Assembly (NCBI GenBank): GCA_920105625.2
Contig: OV050030.1
Location: forward strand, 178,203,315 to 178,267,314
DNA length: 64,000 nt
Reading direction: 5' to 3'
Source of the DNA: Clusia tigrina
Lineage: Eukaryota; Arthropoda; Insecta; Diptera; Clusiidae
Of the stretch, positions 44,944 through 56,828 are shown piece by piece. How positions within the stretch are numbered: position 1 is the first letter of the stretch; each line of letters begins with the position of its first letter. A program made the position numbers and the translations under genes. The notes beneath the pieces were generated by a model. It saw only the letters and a program-made list of their open reading frames with translations. It was not told the origin of the DNA and ran no database searches.

Positions 44944-45094
44944 CCTTTTTTTATTCCGATCTTATTGCGTAAATTTGCCTTGTCAGACACCCCACGTTAC
45001 TCAATACTTCTCCTTTTGTCAGCACAATCTCGATAGTAAACTCTGACCGTTGTGCTATAAAACCGCGCTTTCGCAGCGTATTCCCCACAGTAAT
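44941..45094. repeat. End of inverted arm A'
   Basis: Reverse complement of 44,383-44,536 with a few substitutions (for example AACGTGGGG versus AATGTGGGG). Confidence 0.7.
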
Positions 45095-45399
45095 TGATAA
45101 AACTAGACCGAAAGGATTGAGTGTTTGTAGAGAACTAACTTTATTAATAGTATACATAAATATGTTTGTACATGTAGCATGTGTGTACTTAAGTAAAGAA
45201 GTATTGGAAGTAAATACAGTAGAAGTATTGGAGGTAAACACAGTGGGATATAATGTGATAAATATTCTTAACACTCCCACTTTTATCCTACATTTCATTT
45301 TAATTTCAAAATTTTAAATCAAAAAAAATTTCTTTTCCTTTTCTTTTTAGGATTCATTAATATCTTAGTTTTTTTTAATTCAATAATATTCATGAGTTG
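45095..45399 (-). mobile_element. 3' end of the copia element (pol end, 3' UTR, LTR)
   Basis: On the minus strand, pol sequence resumes at 45,399 after the errantivirus insertion, in the frame that left off at 61,676, and reaches a TAA at 45,365-45,367 after twelve or so codons. A purine-rich end (GTGGGAG) precedes an LTR starting TGTTAAGAATATT at 45,273. The LTR end near 45,095 is my estimate. Both the resumed frame and the CAAC duplication tie this block to the copia body at 61.7-64 kb. Confidence 0.75.
45396..45399. repeat. Target-site duplication CAAC (3' side) of errantivirus 2
   Basis: CAAC on the minus strand next to the LTR end CCCCAACA; the partner is 61,676-61,679. Confidence 0.75.
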
Positions 45400-45562
45400 T
45401 GTTGGGGCCTTGTGTCCTTGCTTGGCGGGGGACGTTCTGTCGCGGTTCTTTCGGGCGCGTGGCTGAAAACTTAAGAGCCCTAACGTTAAATTTAAACACT
45501 TCTTACTTTTAAGATTCAAATCACAAGACTTTATTTCTTAGAACACTAAGTCTTATATACTA
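45400..45562 (-). repeat. 3' LTR of errantivirus 2, R-U5 part
   Basis: From TAGTATATAAGAC (TATA box) next to the Helitron to the CCCCAACA end. With 51,133-51,481 it makes a 512-bp LTR. Confidence 0.85.
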
Positions 45563-45589
45563 CTAGCTGACCCGGTAAACGTTGTTTTG
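45563..45589 (-). other. 3' terminus of Helitron A'
   Basis: GGCAAA-ACAACG-TTTACC (one mismatch against the perfect stem of copy A), then GGGTCAGCTAG and host T. This is the intact form of the site that E4 hit in copy A. Confidence 0.85.
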
Positions 45590-45857
45590 CCTAAAAATGT
45601 CCAATGATCTGTACTATAGATGTACATACGAGTATATGTATTTAGGACTAAAACATACATTGATCATACCCCTCCACCAATGAAACTGAAATGAAAAATG
45701 CAGATATAAATTGATATCTGTCTCCGTCAGCACTATGTATCTTCAGCCTTCTTGCTCTAAACAACTCAGTTGCCACGTCCCTCCGCTGACGAACCTAAAA
45801 TAATAATAAAATCCGGCTTTAAACTGATACCCCTCGGTGCCAGTACTTTATGTGTAC

Positions 45858-47419
45858 TTACTCGTATGAAATTATTTTTGCATTTATTGAATTGTATTTC
45901 CATTCATTGAAGCACTCTGTGATAAACGATATTTTTGTTTTGTTGTCAGGTGCGAAAACGATCAAAGCAGATGGTTTTCCGACACGGGAACTTGCGACAT
46001 ACAGTTGTCCGTGTGAAAAACATTCATTTTCCAGATTCAGGCCACAAACACTCAATGATTGGCCTTGTGATTTATTAATTGTCATGGCGAATGCGAGACG
46101 AATTGGAAATTGTATTCGCTTAAACTCGAATGGCATATCGGTTGGGATCATTGGAATTCTCGGAATGAGAACTTCCTCACCTTTGAATTTTCCTTTTAGT
46201 AGTCTCGCGTGAATCACATTGCTCATGAGTTTTGTGACCGCTAAACGCGTTCCGTTGCATAATTTTGGTTGGTTAAGATTGCGAAGCATGATAACGACTG
46301 AACCAACCTTCAATTATAAATTGTGCGGCGGCAAGCCAGGCACATCCAATGAATTCAAGAACTCAGTTGGGTAGTTGGTTGCTTCGTCTTCGTTTGTTAC
46401 ACCGTCGATAGATTTGAAGGAATGCAGTGACCCAACGATTTGATTTTGAATTGTGAAGCTTAAGTTATCCACATCCTTGTTCTTTGCCGCTAAAATTGCT
46501 CTTTCACTCAACCAATCGTAGTTTTGGTGGTTAGCAATGATGTTCGGAAACACTTTGTTGATGAGCTCTTCTTTCGTAGAGACGAAATTGCAAAAATTTG
46601 ACGGGAATGAAATCAATCCATTCGATGCGTCGACAGGAACACGACCATTACCGATAGTTAGCAGTTGATTGGAGAACACTTCGGCAGATGGATCGCTTAG
46701 CAATGCAACTCGCATGTTTGTCGTCAGCCGAAGTTTCTTCACATAACACCACAATGGTGATGATTTTAGGCAAGCATTGATCTCATCGGCAGCGGTCGAT
46801 CGTAGTATTACTGGTAGTGTTTGCCGGAAATCGCCTGAGAGTAAAATCAATGCACCCCCAAAACATCTTGCGTCATTACGCAGATCTTTCATAGTGCGAT
46901 AAAAATTTTGCTTGCTACCAAAACTTTGGCCATTGCTGAATGTTTCGCTATGTTACATGTTGGTTCTTCAATCGCTTGAAGGTTTAATGGCAATTTTAAT
47001 GCAGAATGAGCGGTTCGGCAACCTTCCAGCAGCGTAGCTGCTATTCCAGAAGAAGGAACTGCTACAGCAATTTCGGATCTTGCACGAACTGTAGCCAAAA
47101 TCAATGATATGAGGAATGTCTTGCCAGTGCCACCAGGCGCATCAAGGAAAATCATGCCGACATTTCCATCATCAATTACCTTCATCACCGTATTGTACAC
47201 TTCTTTTTGTTGGGGATTCAACAAAGGTACATTCGTTCGAACCAATTGGCTTAATGCATTTGTGTCGTATTCATGCTCACGCTGCAATTCTCGTTCGAAA
47301 GCGTCGTTTATTCCACGATCAGGCGATGTCATTCCTAACCTGACTAACAAACTGCCGCACATTAGGTAACAAATGTCTTCTATCAAAACCAAAGCCTGGT
47401 TGTGCATCTCTTCATTCAT
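45858..47419 (-). pseudogene. Helitron A' Pif1-like helicase part
   Basis: Frames 47,419-46,889 (Walker A DAPGGTGKTFL; SSGIAATLLEG), 46,892-46,314 (LSGDFRQTLPVI; LTTNMRVALL) and 46,313-45,858 (FAMTINKSQGQS; LYVASSRVGKPSA). The junction at ~46,890 lacks the segment with the Walker B Asp-Glu, and the TAA at ~46,314 replaces a codon of LPPHNL-x-LKVG. A missing A in a run near 45,933 shifts the last codons relative to copy A. The helicase would unwind donor DNA during rolling-circle transposition. Confidence 0.85.
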
Positions 47420-47437
47420 CTCAAGATGGGGATTCTC

Positions 47438-50407
47438 TTAATGGACCCGAACTGGATTTAAAATGTCTTCTGACATGTCATCCTTGTACTTCTCCCACAA
47501 TTCACGTGGATTCGATTGAAAACATGTGGAAATAATGATTGAAAATAATGTGCGTACCTGACTTGGAGATGCGGACACAGTTGCTTCAACGATTGTCGTG
47601 TCCCAATGCGTATCGTTTTCTGGAAAATTAAGCTCCTGACATACTGCACGAAATGTTGGCAACACTACACCATTGACAATTCGAAGAGATTCAAATGATG
47701 TCGGGCCACGAACATTCACCAGCAATAGTCGCAAGTAAAAGTATTCATCATTTTTCGGTTGAACTGTATAAATACGCCCAAGAGCTTCAGTAGAACGCAC
47801 ATCAGGATGACCAGCAACTACATCGCCTTGATTTCGACGTTGAAATTTCTTCGATGAAGCATTCCAAGTGTAATAACACGGCATCTCTGAGTAAAGTAAC
47901 GTACGTGCAAACGGATCACTTTGGCAAATCGAGAAGAAACTGGTCAATGTTGTCGCTGGTGGGGTTTGAGCACGTTGAGCGGCATTTGCTGCAGTGAAAT
48001 AAACTCGTTCACCGTTCTCCAGATGCACTGCCAAATGTGTAACAGTCGGATAGCGTTCGTGAATGGGAAATGAGAATATACGCCAAAACGCCTCATTGCA
48101 GCATACGTACCGACCAACTTGATAGCGCGTGATTTCATCATTGGGGTCAGGAGCTTGAAGACCAAAAGCCGCCATGTCACTGCCCTTCGTGACATATTTG
48201 CAGATGTACTTGATGGACTTCACTGAATTGCAATACTCCACGTTAGAATGCGCCTTGAATGTTTTGGAAAGAAGTGGCGAATACGGAACAACCCAAGAGT
48301 TATCGACCACGAAATCATTTCCTTTTACGTTGACTGTAATTGTTCTACCGCCATCATCAGATGATCGTTGCCGATACAGTGGATAACCATCGTTGCCAGT
48401 GATGGTCTCATCAGTCAAATTTCGTGGATAACGCTTGGAACACTTGCCGTCAACCATGTATGGTGACTGTGGGTTAATGGAGCCACACGGTCCATGAATC
48501 ATGTTTGTTATTACGACATCATGCAGGTCTAGATCGGTTTCGGGATCAGGAAACTCGTCACATATGATGTCATCAATTTGGTGTGGCTGTATTCTTTCGA
48601 CTAATTCGAGAATGTGCGCATGCGGCAATCCTCTTTTTTGACATTCAATCGAATACATCCAACATCGAGTATCCCCAAAGACACGATGCCTAACAATATA
48701 GTCCATGAGCGACCGGATTTTTTGCCTGAACACACGTGCGGTGATATCATGCCGATCACTTGATGTTTGGCCAGGAAGCAGCAGTTGAACAATTTCTATC
48801 CACTTTGGATTGCACGTTAAGGTCTGGACGGCCGTAATGACGTACATATGTCATTGCATCTTGCGTATATTCATGCATATGACGTGGACTGCCGACGAAC
48901 GTCGCCGGTAAAATGGTCAACCGACAAAAATCAGATGCATTTCCTTCGGTGCAAATTGCATCGCGTAAATGAATGTACTCCTCCGTACGTAGTTTGGTTT
49001 GATTTAAACTGATAAAAAGGAGGCGCTCTGCTTCTATTTTCGCATACATATCGACGCAAAATTGCTGAAAGAAACGACGAAATCGAAGCAAATAGTTGTC
49101 TACATTTTGGCGAATCATCAAACGATATGCGTAAAAATTCATTGCGCTGACCTTCCTGGTAGTTTCCTCACCTAAATGATATCAGTGACAATAGTGTCAT
49201 ATTGAAATGAAAATTATTTTGATATCTATACTCACCGGTCGATGGATTTATCATCTTGATGTTGATATAATATCCATCGTCTCCTTGCCAAAACATCAGT
49301 GGGTATTGCAATGCATCGTATGAACGATGTGTTTCGGATATTCGTTGCAATTGCCCAGAGTCCCGACGTGTGATCACAATATCGCGTGATTCCCGGTTTT
49401 CGCCAACAATCACAACTGCAACCTCATCTATTGTTGGAGCGTTAAATTGGCGTTCGTGCGTTTCTGCAGGTCGTTTATCCGCTCTGATCACGACTTTATA
49501 GTCATCAGTTGGCATGCGATCCAACGCAGTTTTGAATAAACGAACCAATGCATGATGTTCATGAAGCAGCTGCTGCAGATCTCGAAGAATTCCTCTTCTC
49601 ATTTCCTTATTGATTGTTTGGCGGTGATCAAGTTGATGTTCCACATTGCCCATGAGGTAGATTTGGAGGAATTTATGTTGTGCGTCTTCAAGTGATAGCA
49701 ATGATCCAATTCGATGGTGAATTCGGCCTTGGATCTGTAGAGTCAATGACGTAATTAGAATCAACATTTTTTGTGCATCAAAAGAAAATGATTGGTTAAT
49801 TTATTACCTTGAATGTCGGATTGAATCCGCGTTCATGAATAATATCTGCTCCAAATGAAGTCATTTGAAAGCATCCGTTGTATTTCTGAGCATTCGATAG
49901 AAAATGACGTGATTCTGGTGTTTCACCATGAAGCAAAGAACGCAATGGCTCTGTTGGCAAGGGCAATGGTGGTAATTTAACCTTGCCACTGAGACAGCAC
50001 AATCCAGGGGTTTCTCCAGCAAACTTCAATGCACCGCAATGGTTGCACACAACCTCCATTGGGCCAATTTGAATGGAAGGATGCGAGCTGTAGTCAATTC
50101 TGCACTCGTAATGAAACGCTACTCGATTCAAATCAACACTTGAAGCAGTTCTTCTTATGCGTTGATTTAGATTATCACGTTGTTGAGTTGTTTGGTTTGC
50201 CCGACGATTTCTCATTGCTAACTGAGTCGTTTCATTTGCCGCCTGTCTTTATTCTTGTGTTTGTGATGCACGAAGTCGGGCCATACTAACACGGCGCTGT
50301 TCTCGTGCGATTTCTTGTTCATCCGTCGTCAATTGATAGGCGATATTCCGAACTCTACTTGCATTTCGAGTTCGACGCGAAAGATTAGATCTTCTGGCTC
50401 GCGGCAT
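47438..50407 (-). pseudogene. Helitron A' N-terminal and Rep part with two introns
   Basis: ATG at 50,407 (MPRARRSNLSRRTRN, the usual Helitron start). An in-frame TAA lies at 50,249-50,251, then a zinc-finger-like CNHCGALKF...CC region. Exon 1 ends at 49,808; intron 1 (49,807-49,735, GTAATA...CTACAG) and intron 2 (49,235-49,172, GTGAGT...ATTTAG) restore TFK-IQG and STG-EETT. KVSAMNFYAYRLM follows. A small deletion near 48,835 breaks the frame before FTCNPKW-like codons; 48,847-47,438 holds the HUH motif GLPHAHIL, and YICKYVTKG with both tyrosines. It ends at the TAA shared with copy A. Confidence 0.85.
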
Positions 50408-51132
50408 TGTGAATTACACTGAGAAATGAACACACAAAACATGTGCGCATAACCTCACAAAATAAACAACTTTCATTGCAACTTACCGTTTGAAAATAGA
50501 ATTCCACACTAAAATGATCACTCTGAATGAAATAATCAGCGAATAAGAATTGATTTTCAAAGTAATCCACCTAAAAATTAATTGCACAATCCGAAATTAA
50601 CGTCTCTTTTCGCTGGTAATAGCAGATGCACAAAAAATCGTTTCAAAACAATAAATGTATTTAATCAAATTTATTTACAATAACTGTCATAAGCTGATAC
50701 AAATTTGAGAAACTGTTCAACTGTTCTGTTTGTCAGAAGTTGATGCACACAACGCCATTTACTGGCAATACCGGAACCAGCATTTGAAATAATGTTCGTT
50801 TTTATGAGTTCTTGAGTTAAGCTGACGTTGTAAAAAAGTTGATGCACACACCGCCATCTACTGGCAATACCGGAAACAGCATTTGAAATTATGTTCGTTT
50901 TTATGGGTTCTTGAGTTAAGATGGTGTTGTAAAATCGCTCCATACGAAATGTATGGGAAAATGAATTTTCTTCATTATTTTTTTTTTCGGGAAAATTTCC
51001 GGAATTTTCTTGGGTATTCTTCTTGTTTGGGTGAAGAGCTCACCGAATTGGTGCTCATCATCGAAATCGGTTCAGGCGTTCTTGAGTTATAAGCGTAGTA
51101 ACTAACATCACTCTCTTTTATATATATATAGA
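50408..51132 (-). other. 5' region of Helitron A'
   Basis: ~725 bp of 5' UTR/promoter from the TC start, with a 99-bp tandem duplication (50,738-50,935). Lost from copy A. Confidence 0.7.
50738..50935. repeat. 99-bp tandem duplication in the Helitron 5' region
   Basis: 50,738-50,836 and 50,837-50,935 match with about ten differences; shared words include AGTTGATGCACACA and CTGGCAATACCGGAA. Confidence 0.8.
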
Positions 51133-51481
51133 TTTACAATTCACAATGACAATACAAAAACTGACCTTTCTGGTGTTCCAGTTTCGCACCTGTTAATTGG
51201 TGTCAGTTGGTCAAGCCAACTGACCTACGCCATTCTGAAATGTTGATGGTGCATTATAACTTTCAATGCCCTTTAGTGGCTCGACTGCAAAACTGTAGCA
51301 CCCTAAAAGTTTACATAATAAATATTACATAGGTAATATTAATTCTAAATACTCGCACCCTAAAAATATGTGCTTTCTTAAGTAACTTTAACACATGCTA
51401 ATCACACAAAAAGTGTGACATCTGTTACGAGTCGATGATGTGAGACACTACGCGCAGGCAGCTTGATTCTAAATCACAACA
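51133..51481 (-). repeat. 3' LTR of errantivirus 2, U3 part
   Basis: Minus strand TGTTGTGATTTAG (51,481) to GTGAATTGTAAA (51,133), where the Helitron begins. It contains the hairpin GTCAGTTGG/CCAACTGAC (51,202-51,224) that is conserved in errantivirus 1. Confidence 0.85.
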
Positions 51482-51500
51482 TCCCTCCCCTCTTTCTGAA
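51482..51500 (-). promoter_or_regulatory. Polypurine tract of errantivirus 2
   Basis: Minus strand AGAAAGAGGGGAGGGA ends at the LTR start; identical to that of errantivirus 1. Confidence 0.7.
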
Positions 51501-51901
51501 AGAAGTTAGTGCAACTAACTTCTAATGGAAGTTTACATTCATTTCTGCACTTCAAACAGTCAGTGCATTTTCTTAAACCACTACATGTGTATAATTTCCT
51601 TCTTCTTTTTTTTTTCAATCCGCCTTATTTTATATTTTGGGTTCCTTTTATTTCTTTTTTTATATTCTTTTCTTTATGTTTTTTCTTTTGTTTTTGAATC
51701 AATTCCTTTTTTTTAGTTTTTTCTTTTTTTTTCCTTTGCTATAACTTCTTTTCTATAGTTTTTTTTTCTCTTTTGTTTTATTTTGTTCTTTTATATTTTT
51801 TCCCTTTTTATATTTGGTCTTTCATCGACTCTTTTCTCACTGGCGTACAATACATTTTATTCTTATACTTAAAATCTTATATTTATATCTAAAATCTTAC
51901 G
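51501..51901 (-). other. 3' UTR of errantivirus 2
   Basis: Strongly T-rich on the plus strand. Frames here, rich in Phe and Leu, are an effect of composition. Confidence 0.6.
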
Positions 51902-53102
51902 TTATACTTCTGCTAACTGATGATCCGTTGTGCTGCGCCGTTGGTTGTGGTTCTCATTGTGGGTATCCTTAACTGGCAGAATACATATGAGATTACTGCA
52001 ACGATCACTGCCAGCGATATGACCGCGGCGATCCCTCCCTTTTCCAACGAGGAGTGCGATCAAAAATGTACCACTCGGAACGGTTTCCGGACAAAACGAC
52101 ACTCCATTGGCGAGAATGTGCCGCCGTTCAAAGTCTGAGTATACGGTTCGCAGGTGGCTGTCTGGGTGAATGTAGAGTAGACCAAAAATACGTAATCAGC
52201 ATTAGCGACGTCTTCAACGGAGTTGCAGAAATGATTGCCCTGTATAAGTAAATTGTTCAATTCGCTGAAAAGCCGTTTGCTTTCTTTGAATGTGTGTTCA
52301 TTGGCAATTTCCTGTCTCGTGCAATTTCCTCTAAAACTACAAGGGAGCCTGGTGTCATTCTGCATGCGCCGACCCATTGACTCGTCAAGGCTTGTATGTC
52401 AATATCCAATTGATTTACAGATCCTTTAGAGTTACTATCCAACTCGTTGGTTGCAAATAGCAGGTCATTATCCTCCTCCCCGTTCTTAGCCAAATGCACT
52501 ACTATATATTTATCCAGCTCGGCGTTCTGCCCAATAATAATGCCATAGCAGAAATCATGTTCAATAGCACGTTTTTGGAGGTAATTTTCGTCTGCTATAC
52601 TCAGGAGTATTGTGCATATCGCGGAGTCACGGACTATTTACAAAAATGTTAGATTTTGGAACTCGTTCAGCACTTAATTGACAAATAATTAGATTAAAGC
52701 ACTGAACCACAACCCACAAGATCAGAGTTAACTTGCTGCGCGTTGTTTGCTACCCCGAAATGACATAGCTTGCTCGTTTCGTCTGAGTCCCGCTATTATC
52801 GATTCTGCTTCCGTTATCTCACACCCTCTCTTACTTCCGTCAGATCCTGCCGTATTTGCTCTTAACTCGCAAAGCTCCGTTGTTTTCTCTTGCAAGTCTT
52901 CTAGTTTCTTCAGTACTGGCTCCAGATCAGCATCGCGAAACTCCGATATCACCACCCACTCGTCTTTCGAGAACCAAACATTATCCAGTGATTCCAAAAT
53001 CAGGTCCGTTTCTGCCAAGGGTTCCACCCGCACCTCCGCGGTTTCGCTGCATTTCGCTGGAACTCTCAAATAGGCTACCAAGAACAAAGCTGCCTTACAC
53101 AT
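51902..53102 (-). pseudogene. env: Errantivirus 2 envelope glycoprotein, broken and partly deleted
   Basis: 53,102-52,728 is the N-terminus: a hydrophobic leader (KAALFLVAYLRVPA), then DNVWFSKDEWVVISEF, which matches DVWFAKDYWVVV of env 1. The middle is damaged; 52,499-52,060 holds ectodomain fragments in two frames with several Cys. The last part, near 52,040-51,915, has a transmembrane-like run (GGIAAVISLAVIVAVIS) and a short basic tail ending in TAG. The cleavage-site region seen in env 1 is not found, so about a third of the protein is missing. It would have been a fusion glycoprotein. Confidence 0.7.
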
Positions 53103-54415
53103 ATACTGTAGTAATCGCTATAATAACTTATCTAATAAATATTTCTATTTCTCTAAATATTTAAATAATCATTATGGTTATATTATTGCTACATTATCAT
53201 TATCACTATTTTACACTAACATCCACCATCGACCGACCTTTTATCTTCTTTTTTCTTTCTTACCATAATCGAGAATATCTAAATATCCTTGATCATGTAT
53301 TTCCGGTGTCAATAGCATGACCAAATTCATTTCTTCTCTAAAAAAAATCTCCTGGTTTCGTGTATATTCATAACAACTCTAGTGTGGAAAACCCCACTAT
53401 GAATGCATACGAAACATACAGGCACCCCCTCGGTATTAACACTACCCTACTTTCTACTGCACTGAAGCTCTGCCAATTTTACGCTAGCTTTCTAACTGCT
53501 GTCAGCTAGCCTATAGCTCCAGATTTTCTCTAACATTTAACTTAATATACGCAATACAAGCAAACTTTAGTCTATCTTACCTAATTTCGATTTTACTACT
53601 ATCCATTCTCAACTAGCCCTCTTAGCTTCTTACCTACCTAACTTATTTTAGCTTAGACCAACCTTCCATATTAACTAAATATACTAACAAGACCCTTTCT
53701 AACCTCTTACTTCAAAACAACCGCATTCATAATTGTCCAACGTAATTGTTAAACAAGTCAAAACTTGCCTTGGTCGGCTTACCATCTTACTGCACCGATT
53801 GTACCAAATGCTAGGCGACCAACATCCGATGCTGCCAACGTTCAATACTTCCAGGGTCGAACACCCGGAAGTTGTATTCAAACTAATTGAAATCAATTGT
53901 ATTCCATACTTATCTTCTTTATTACATTATTCATATCAATAAAAAAGATATTTAGAAATTTGTGTCTTTTTCAATTTCCTTGACTTTCCTCTTTTCCTAT
54001 TATCATTACTTATACTAAATATAAAATTGTTTAATTACACTGCTTCCGTGTCTACTTACTTTACTTTCTTCCCTATTGCTCTTCCAAACATACTTACGTT
54101 TACCTTCCTGCCCCTACCCCTACGACTTCATGTATATCGTACTGATAAAAACAATTAAAATATTACTGCTAAACATATGCATGCAAACCACCATGTCTCA
54201 TATTAAACTTACACGCTACACGCGCTCATACTTACTTATTGACATACATACATATGTACACGGCACATGCGGTTGTCATTATAACGCATGCCAAAAATGT
54301 CAACGCATCATATTACCCGTGTACGTTATGAGTAGCTACAAACTTAATAACGTATTGCATAAACGCCCCAGTTATTGACTCTGCTGCTCATGCGACTACC
54401 TAAACCGCACAAACA

Positions 54416-54446
<31 letters not shown>

Positions 54447-54896
54447 TGCATTTATTGCTTCCCATTTTTTTTCTTCATTCTTTATTGAAGTCATATTTTC
54501 AGCTCGCAAAAATTATTTCTTTTACTACTTCACGCGGGCATTCGTACACTGTCTCGCCCTTGAATCATAATATATAGTTTCATTCTTTCATACCGCTGTC
54601 TTATATTTTATTTTATTTTATTTTAAAATCTGTGCAATGAATCCGTTTATTATTGCAAATAATAAAATATTTTATATATATTTTAAAAAATAATTTTCTC
54701 AACTGCCTTCATTCGGCAATAGTGTTGAATAAGCAGATTTTCATTACGTCAATTTAATTGCCCGAGTTTAAGTGGCACACTTTTACTGGCATTGACTCTG
54801 AAAATCGGCGCTGTGTGTGTTATTGGATACACACACGTACTTGTTCATGTTATTATTATTGTGTTTACACTTGTAAAACACTATTAAAACATGAAT
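53103..54896. other. 1.8-kb spacer between integrase and env of errantivirus 2
   Basis: No coding signal I can name; short frames only (for example 53,896-53,699 minus). It includes a (TA)n tract at ~54,424-54,447. Env in errantiviruses normally follows pol closely and is expressed from a spliced RNA, so this spacer is unusually long. A similar but shorter spacer stub precedes env 1. Confidence 0.5.
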
Positions 54897-56083
54897 TTAG
54901 GTGTGTGGTCTAACGTGGAAAAATTTCAACAAATTATTATGTAGCTTTTTATTCTTGCCCTTAATCGTTACGACTGTTGTAACTGGGCTTCGGATCTCTG
55001 CTACCATATACGGACCTATCCACACAGGTGAGAATTTGTTTCTCCTAGCCTGATTCCTCATGAGTACCTGATCACCCACGTTAAAAACGACTGGGTTTAA
55101 TACCTTGTTATAGGCCTCCCTGGCTACTCGTTTAGCGCTATCCTGGTTTTCTCTAACCAATTCGTGCGCTCGCTGTAACTGATACTTTTGCACTTTATTC
55201 GGGTCATCAGCATTGTATACAGGTGCACATTTACGCTTCAAATTTGCTGGCATGTGAAAATCAAACCCGTAGAGTGTTCTAAACGGAGTTTGCTTCGTTG
55301 ATACATGTTATTGTGTACATGCATTGCAGTGGTCAACCATTGATCCCAATTCGAGCCGTCTTCCTTGGCAAAACTGCGCAAGTACTCGGCCAGAGGTCGA
55401 TGACTACGTTCCAATGAGCCATTCGCCTGTGGATGATATGGTGTTATGTGCAACTTCTTGATTCCCAGCATTTTACATGTTTCTGAGAACAGTTTCGATA
55501 CAAAATTGGAACCATTGTCGGTTATCAAAACTTTAGGTATGTTGTATCGTGCTATTATTTCATCAAAAAATGCTTTGGCCACCGTACCTGCTTCAGCATC
55601 GGGTATAGCCACGCACGCCATATACTTTGAGAAATCATCTTGGAACGTCAATATGTATTTATTTCCCGAAACTGTCTCAGGTAAAATACCTACAATATCC
55701 ATATGAACTTTATCAAATGGCTGTTTTGTTGTGTCAGTTAACACCATTGGCATCTTTGTCAGCCTTGAACTTTTGTTGGCCTGACATTTTGGACAACTCT
55801 TTATATATTTTTTAATGTCCTTGAGCATACCTTTCCATCCGTATACTCGACTAATTCTGTCATGGGTTTTCCAGAATCCCTGGTGTCCTCCTAGAGGCGA
55901 ATCATGGAAACCCTTTAACACAGCCTGGATATCCTTTATATCCTCCAGCCATTCCACACTGCTGGCTCTTTGTTCGTGGGCATCTTCACCCGTCTTGCTA
56001 ACATCTGTTGTAGCATCAACTTTGTCCTTTTGCATTCTCTCGGCCTTCTCGTACTTGCGGTACTCTGCTGAGTGCATCGGCAT
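54897..56083 (-). pseudogene. pol: Errantivirus 2 integrase
   Basis: 56,083-55,238 starts in the zinc domain: DSPLGGHQGFWKTHDRI (His pair), then SCPKCQANK (Cys pair). The catalytic core follows: HMDIVGILP (first Asp), LITDNGSNFVS (second Asp) and YHPQANGSLERSHRPL (Glu). A frameshift at ~55,250 leads to 55,253-54,897 with the C-terminal domain (FNVGDQVLMRNQARRNKFSP, then WIGPYMVAEI). All three acidic residues are present; only the frameshift separates the core from the C-terminal domain. The enzyme inserts cDNA with a 4-bp duplication, matching the CAAC seen here. Confidence 0.85.
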
Positions 56084-56819
56084 TCAGATTCTTTTTCCCA
56101 GGTTTGTATATGATTTCAAAATGATACTCAGACAATTTGTGTCTGAACCTGGCTAGCCTAGACGTTTGGTCTTTCAAATTGGCTATGCCTCTCAACGGCT
56201 GGTGATCAGTATATATCTTAAATGGGCGTCATGCAGCTATGCTCTAAAATTATTCGTAGCCCACACTATGGCTAGAAATTCCTTCTCTATTGTGGAGTAT
56301 CTCTTCTCCGTGTCGCTAAGCGCTCTGCTTGCGAATGCTATTGGTCGGTCATTACCGACTTCCCCTTGTGACAATACTGCCCCTAATGCTTCATTGCTAG
56401 CATCAGTGGTCAACAAAAAAGTTTGCTCAAAGTCGGTGTACGCCAAAATCGGTGGCGAGCTAATTATTTCCTTTAGCCTCTCGAATGCTTGCTGACATCT
56501 CTCTGTCCATTCGAACTTTGCCTCTTTACGTAGCAACTTATTAATTGGCAACGCAATTCCAGCTAGTCCTTCCACGAACTTTCTATAATAAATCACTAGT
56601 CCTAGGTATGCTTGCTCTTCCTTTCTGTTTCTGCGGGTCAGGCAGTGCTCCTGCCTCTGAGCAACGATGGCCTAAATAAACCACCTCTCTTCGCAAAAAT
56701 TGACACTTCTCCGTGTTCAATTTCAAATTGTGTTCTCGTAATTTCTGGAGCACCTTGCACAAGCGTTGCGAATGCTGCTGCAAGTTCTTCCCATAAATTA
56801 CAATATCATCCAGATACAC
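56084..56819 (-). pseudogene. pol: Errantivirus 2 RT C-terminus and RNase H
   Basis: 56,819-56,583: YLDDIVIYGKN (catalytic Asp pair), NTEKCQFL and EVVYLGH, the RT palm end and thumb. 56,596-56,237: YYRKFVEGLAGIA, EWTERCQQAFERLK, LTTDASNEALGAVLSQ (RNase H first Asp) and FASRALSDTEKRYSTIEKE (Glu). The rest of RNase H (56,236-56,084, LKGRHTDHQPL-type tether) is in another frame. Frameshifts near 56,590, 56,237 and 56,825 break it. Confidence 0.8.
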
Positions 56820-56828
56820 AAAACAATC

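Larger units (their letters stand above)
45563..51132 (-). mobile_element. Full-length Helitron A' (5,570 bp), inactive
   Basis: On the minus strand it starts TCTATATATATATAAAAGAG (51,132) and ends CTAG (45,566-45,563), between host A and T, as Helitrons do. The LTR of errantivirus 1 shows the empty site TTTGTAAATAGTATATAAG. It encodes one RepHel gene with two short introns. The gene has four or more lesions: a TAA near the N-terminus, a Rep frameshift, a TAA between Rep and helicase, a Walker B deletion and a TAA near the helicase end. Rolling-circle transposition could not be driven by this copy. Confidence 0.9.

Noticed and set aside
51509..51716. Phe/Leu-rich frames resembling membrane proteins
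   Set aside because: Product of the T-rich 3' UTR of errantivirus 2; the same applies to 29,006-29,293.
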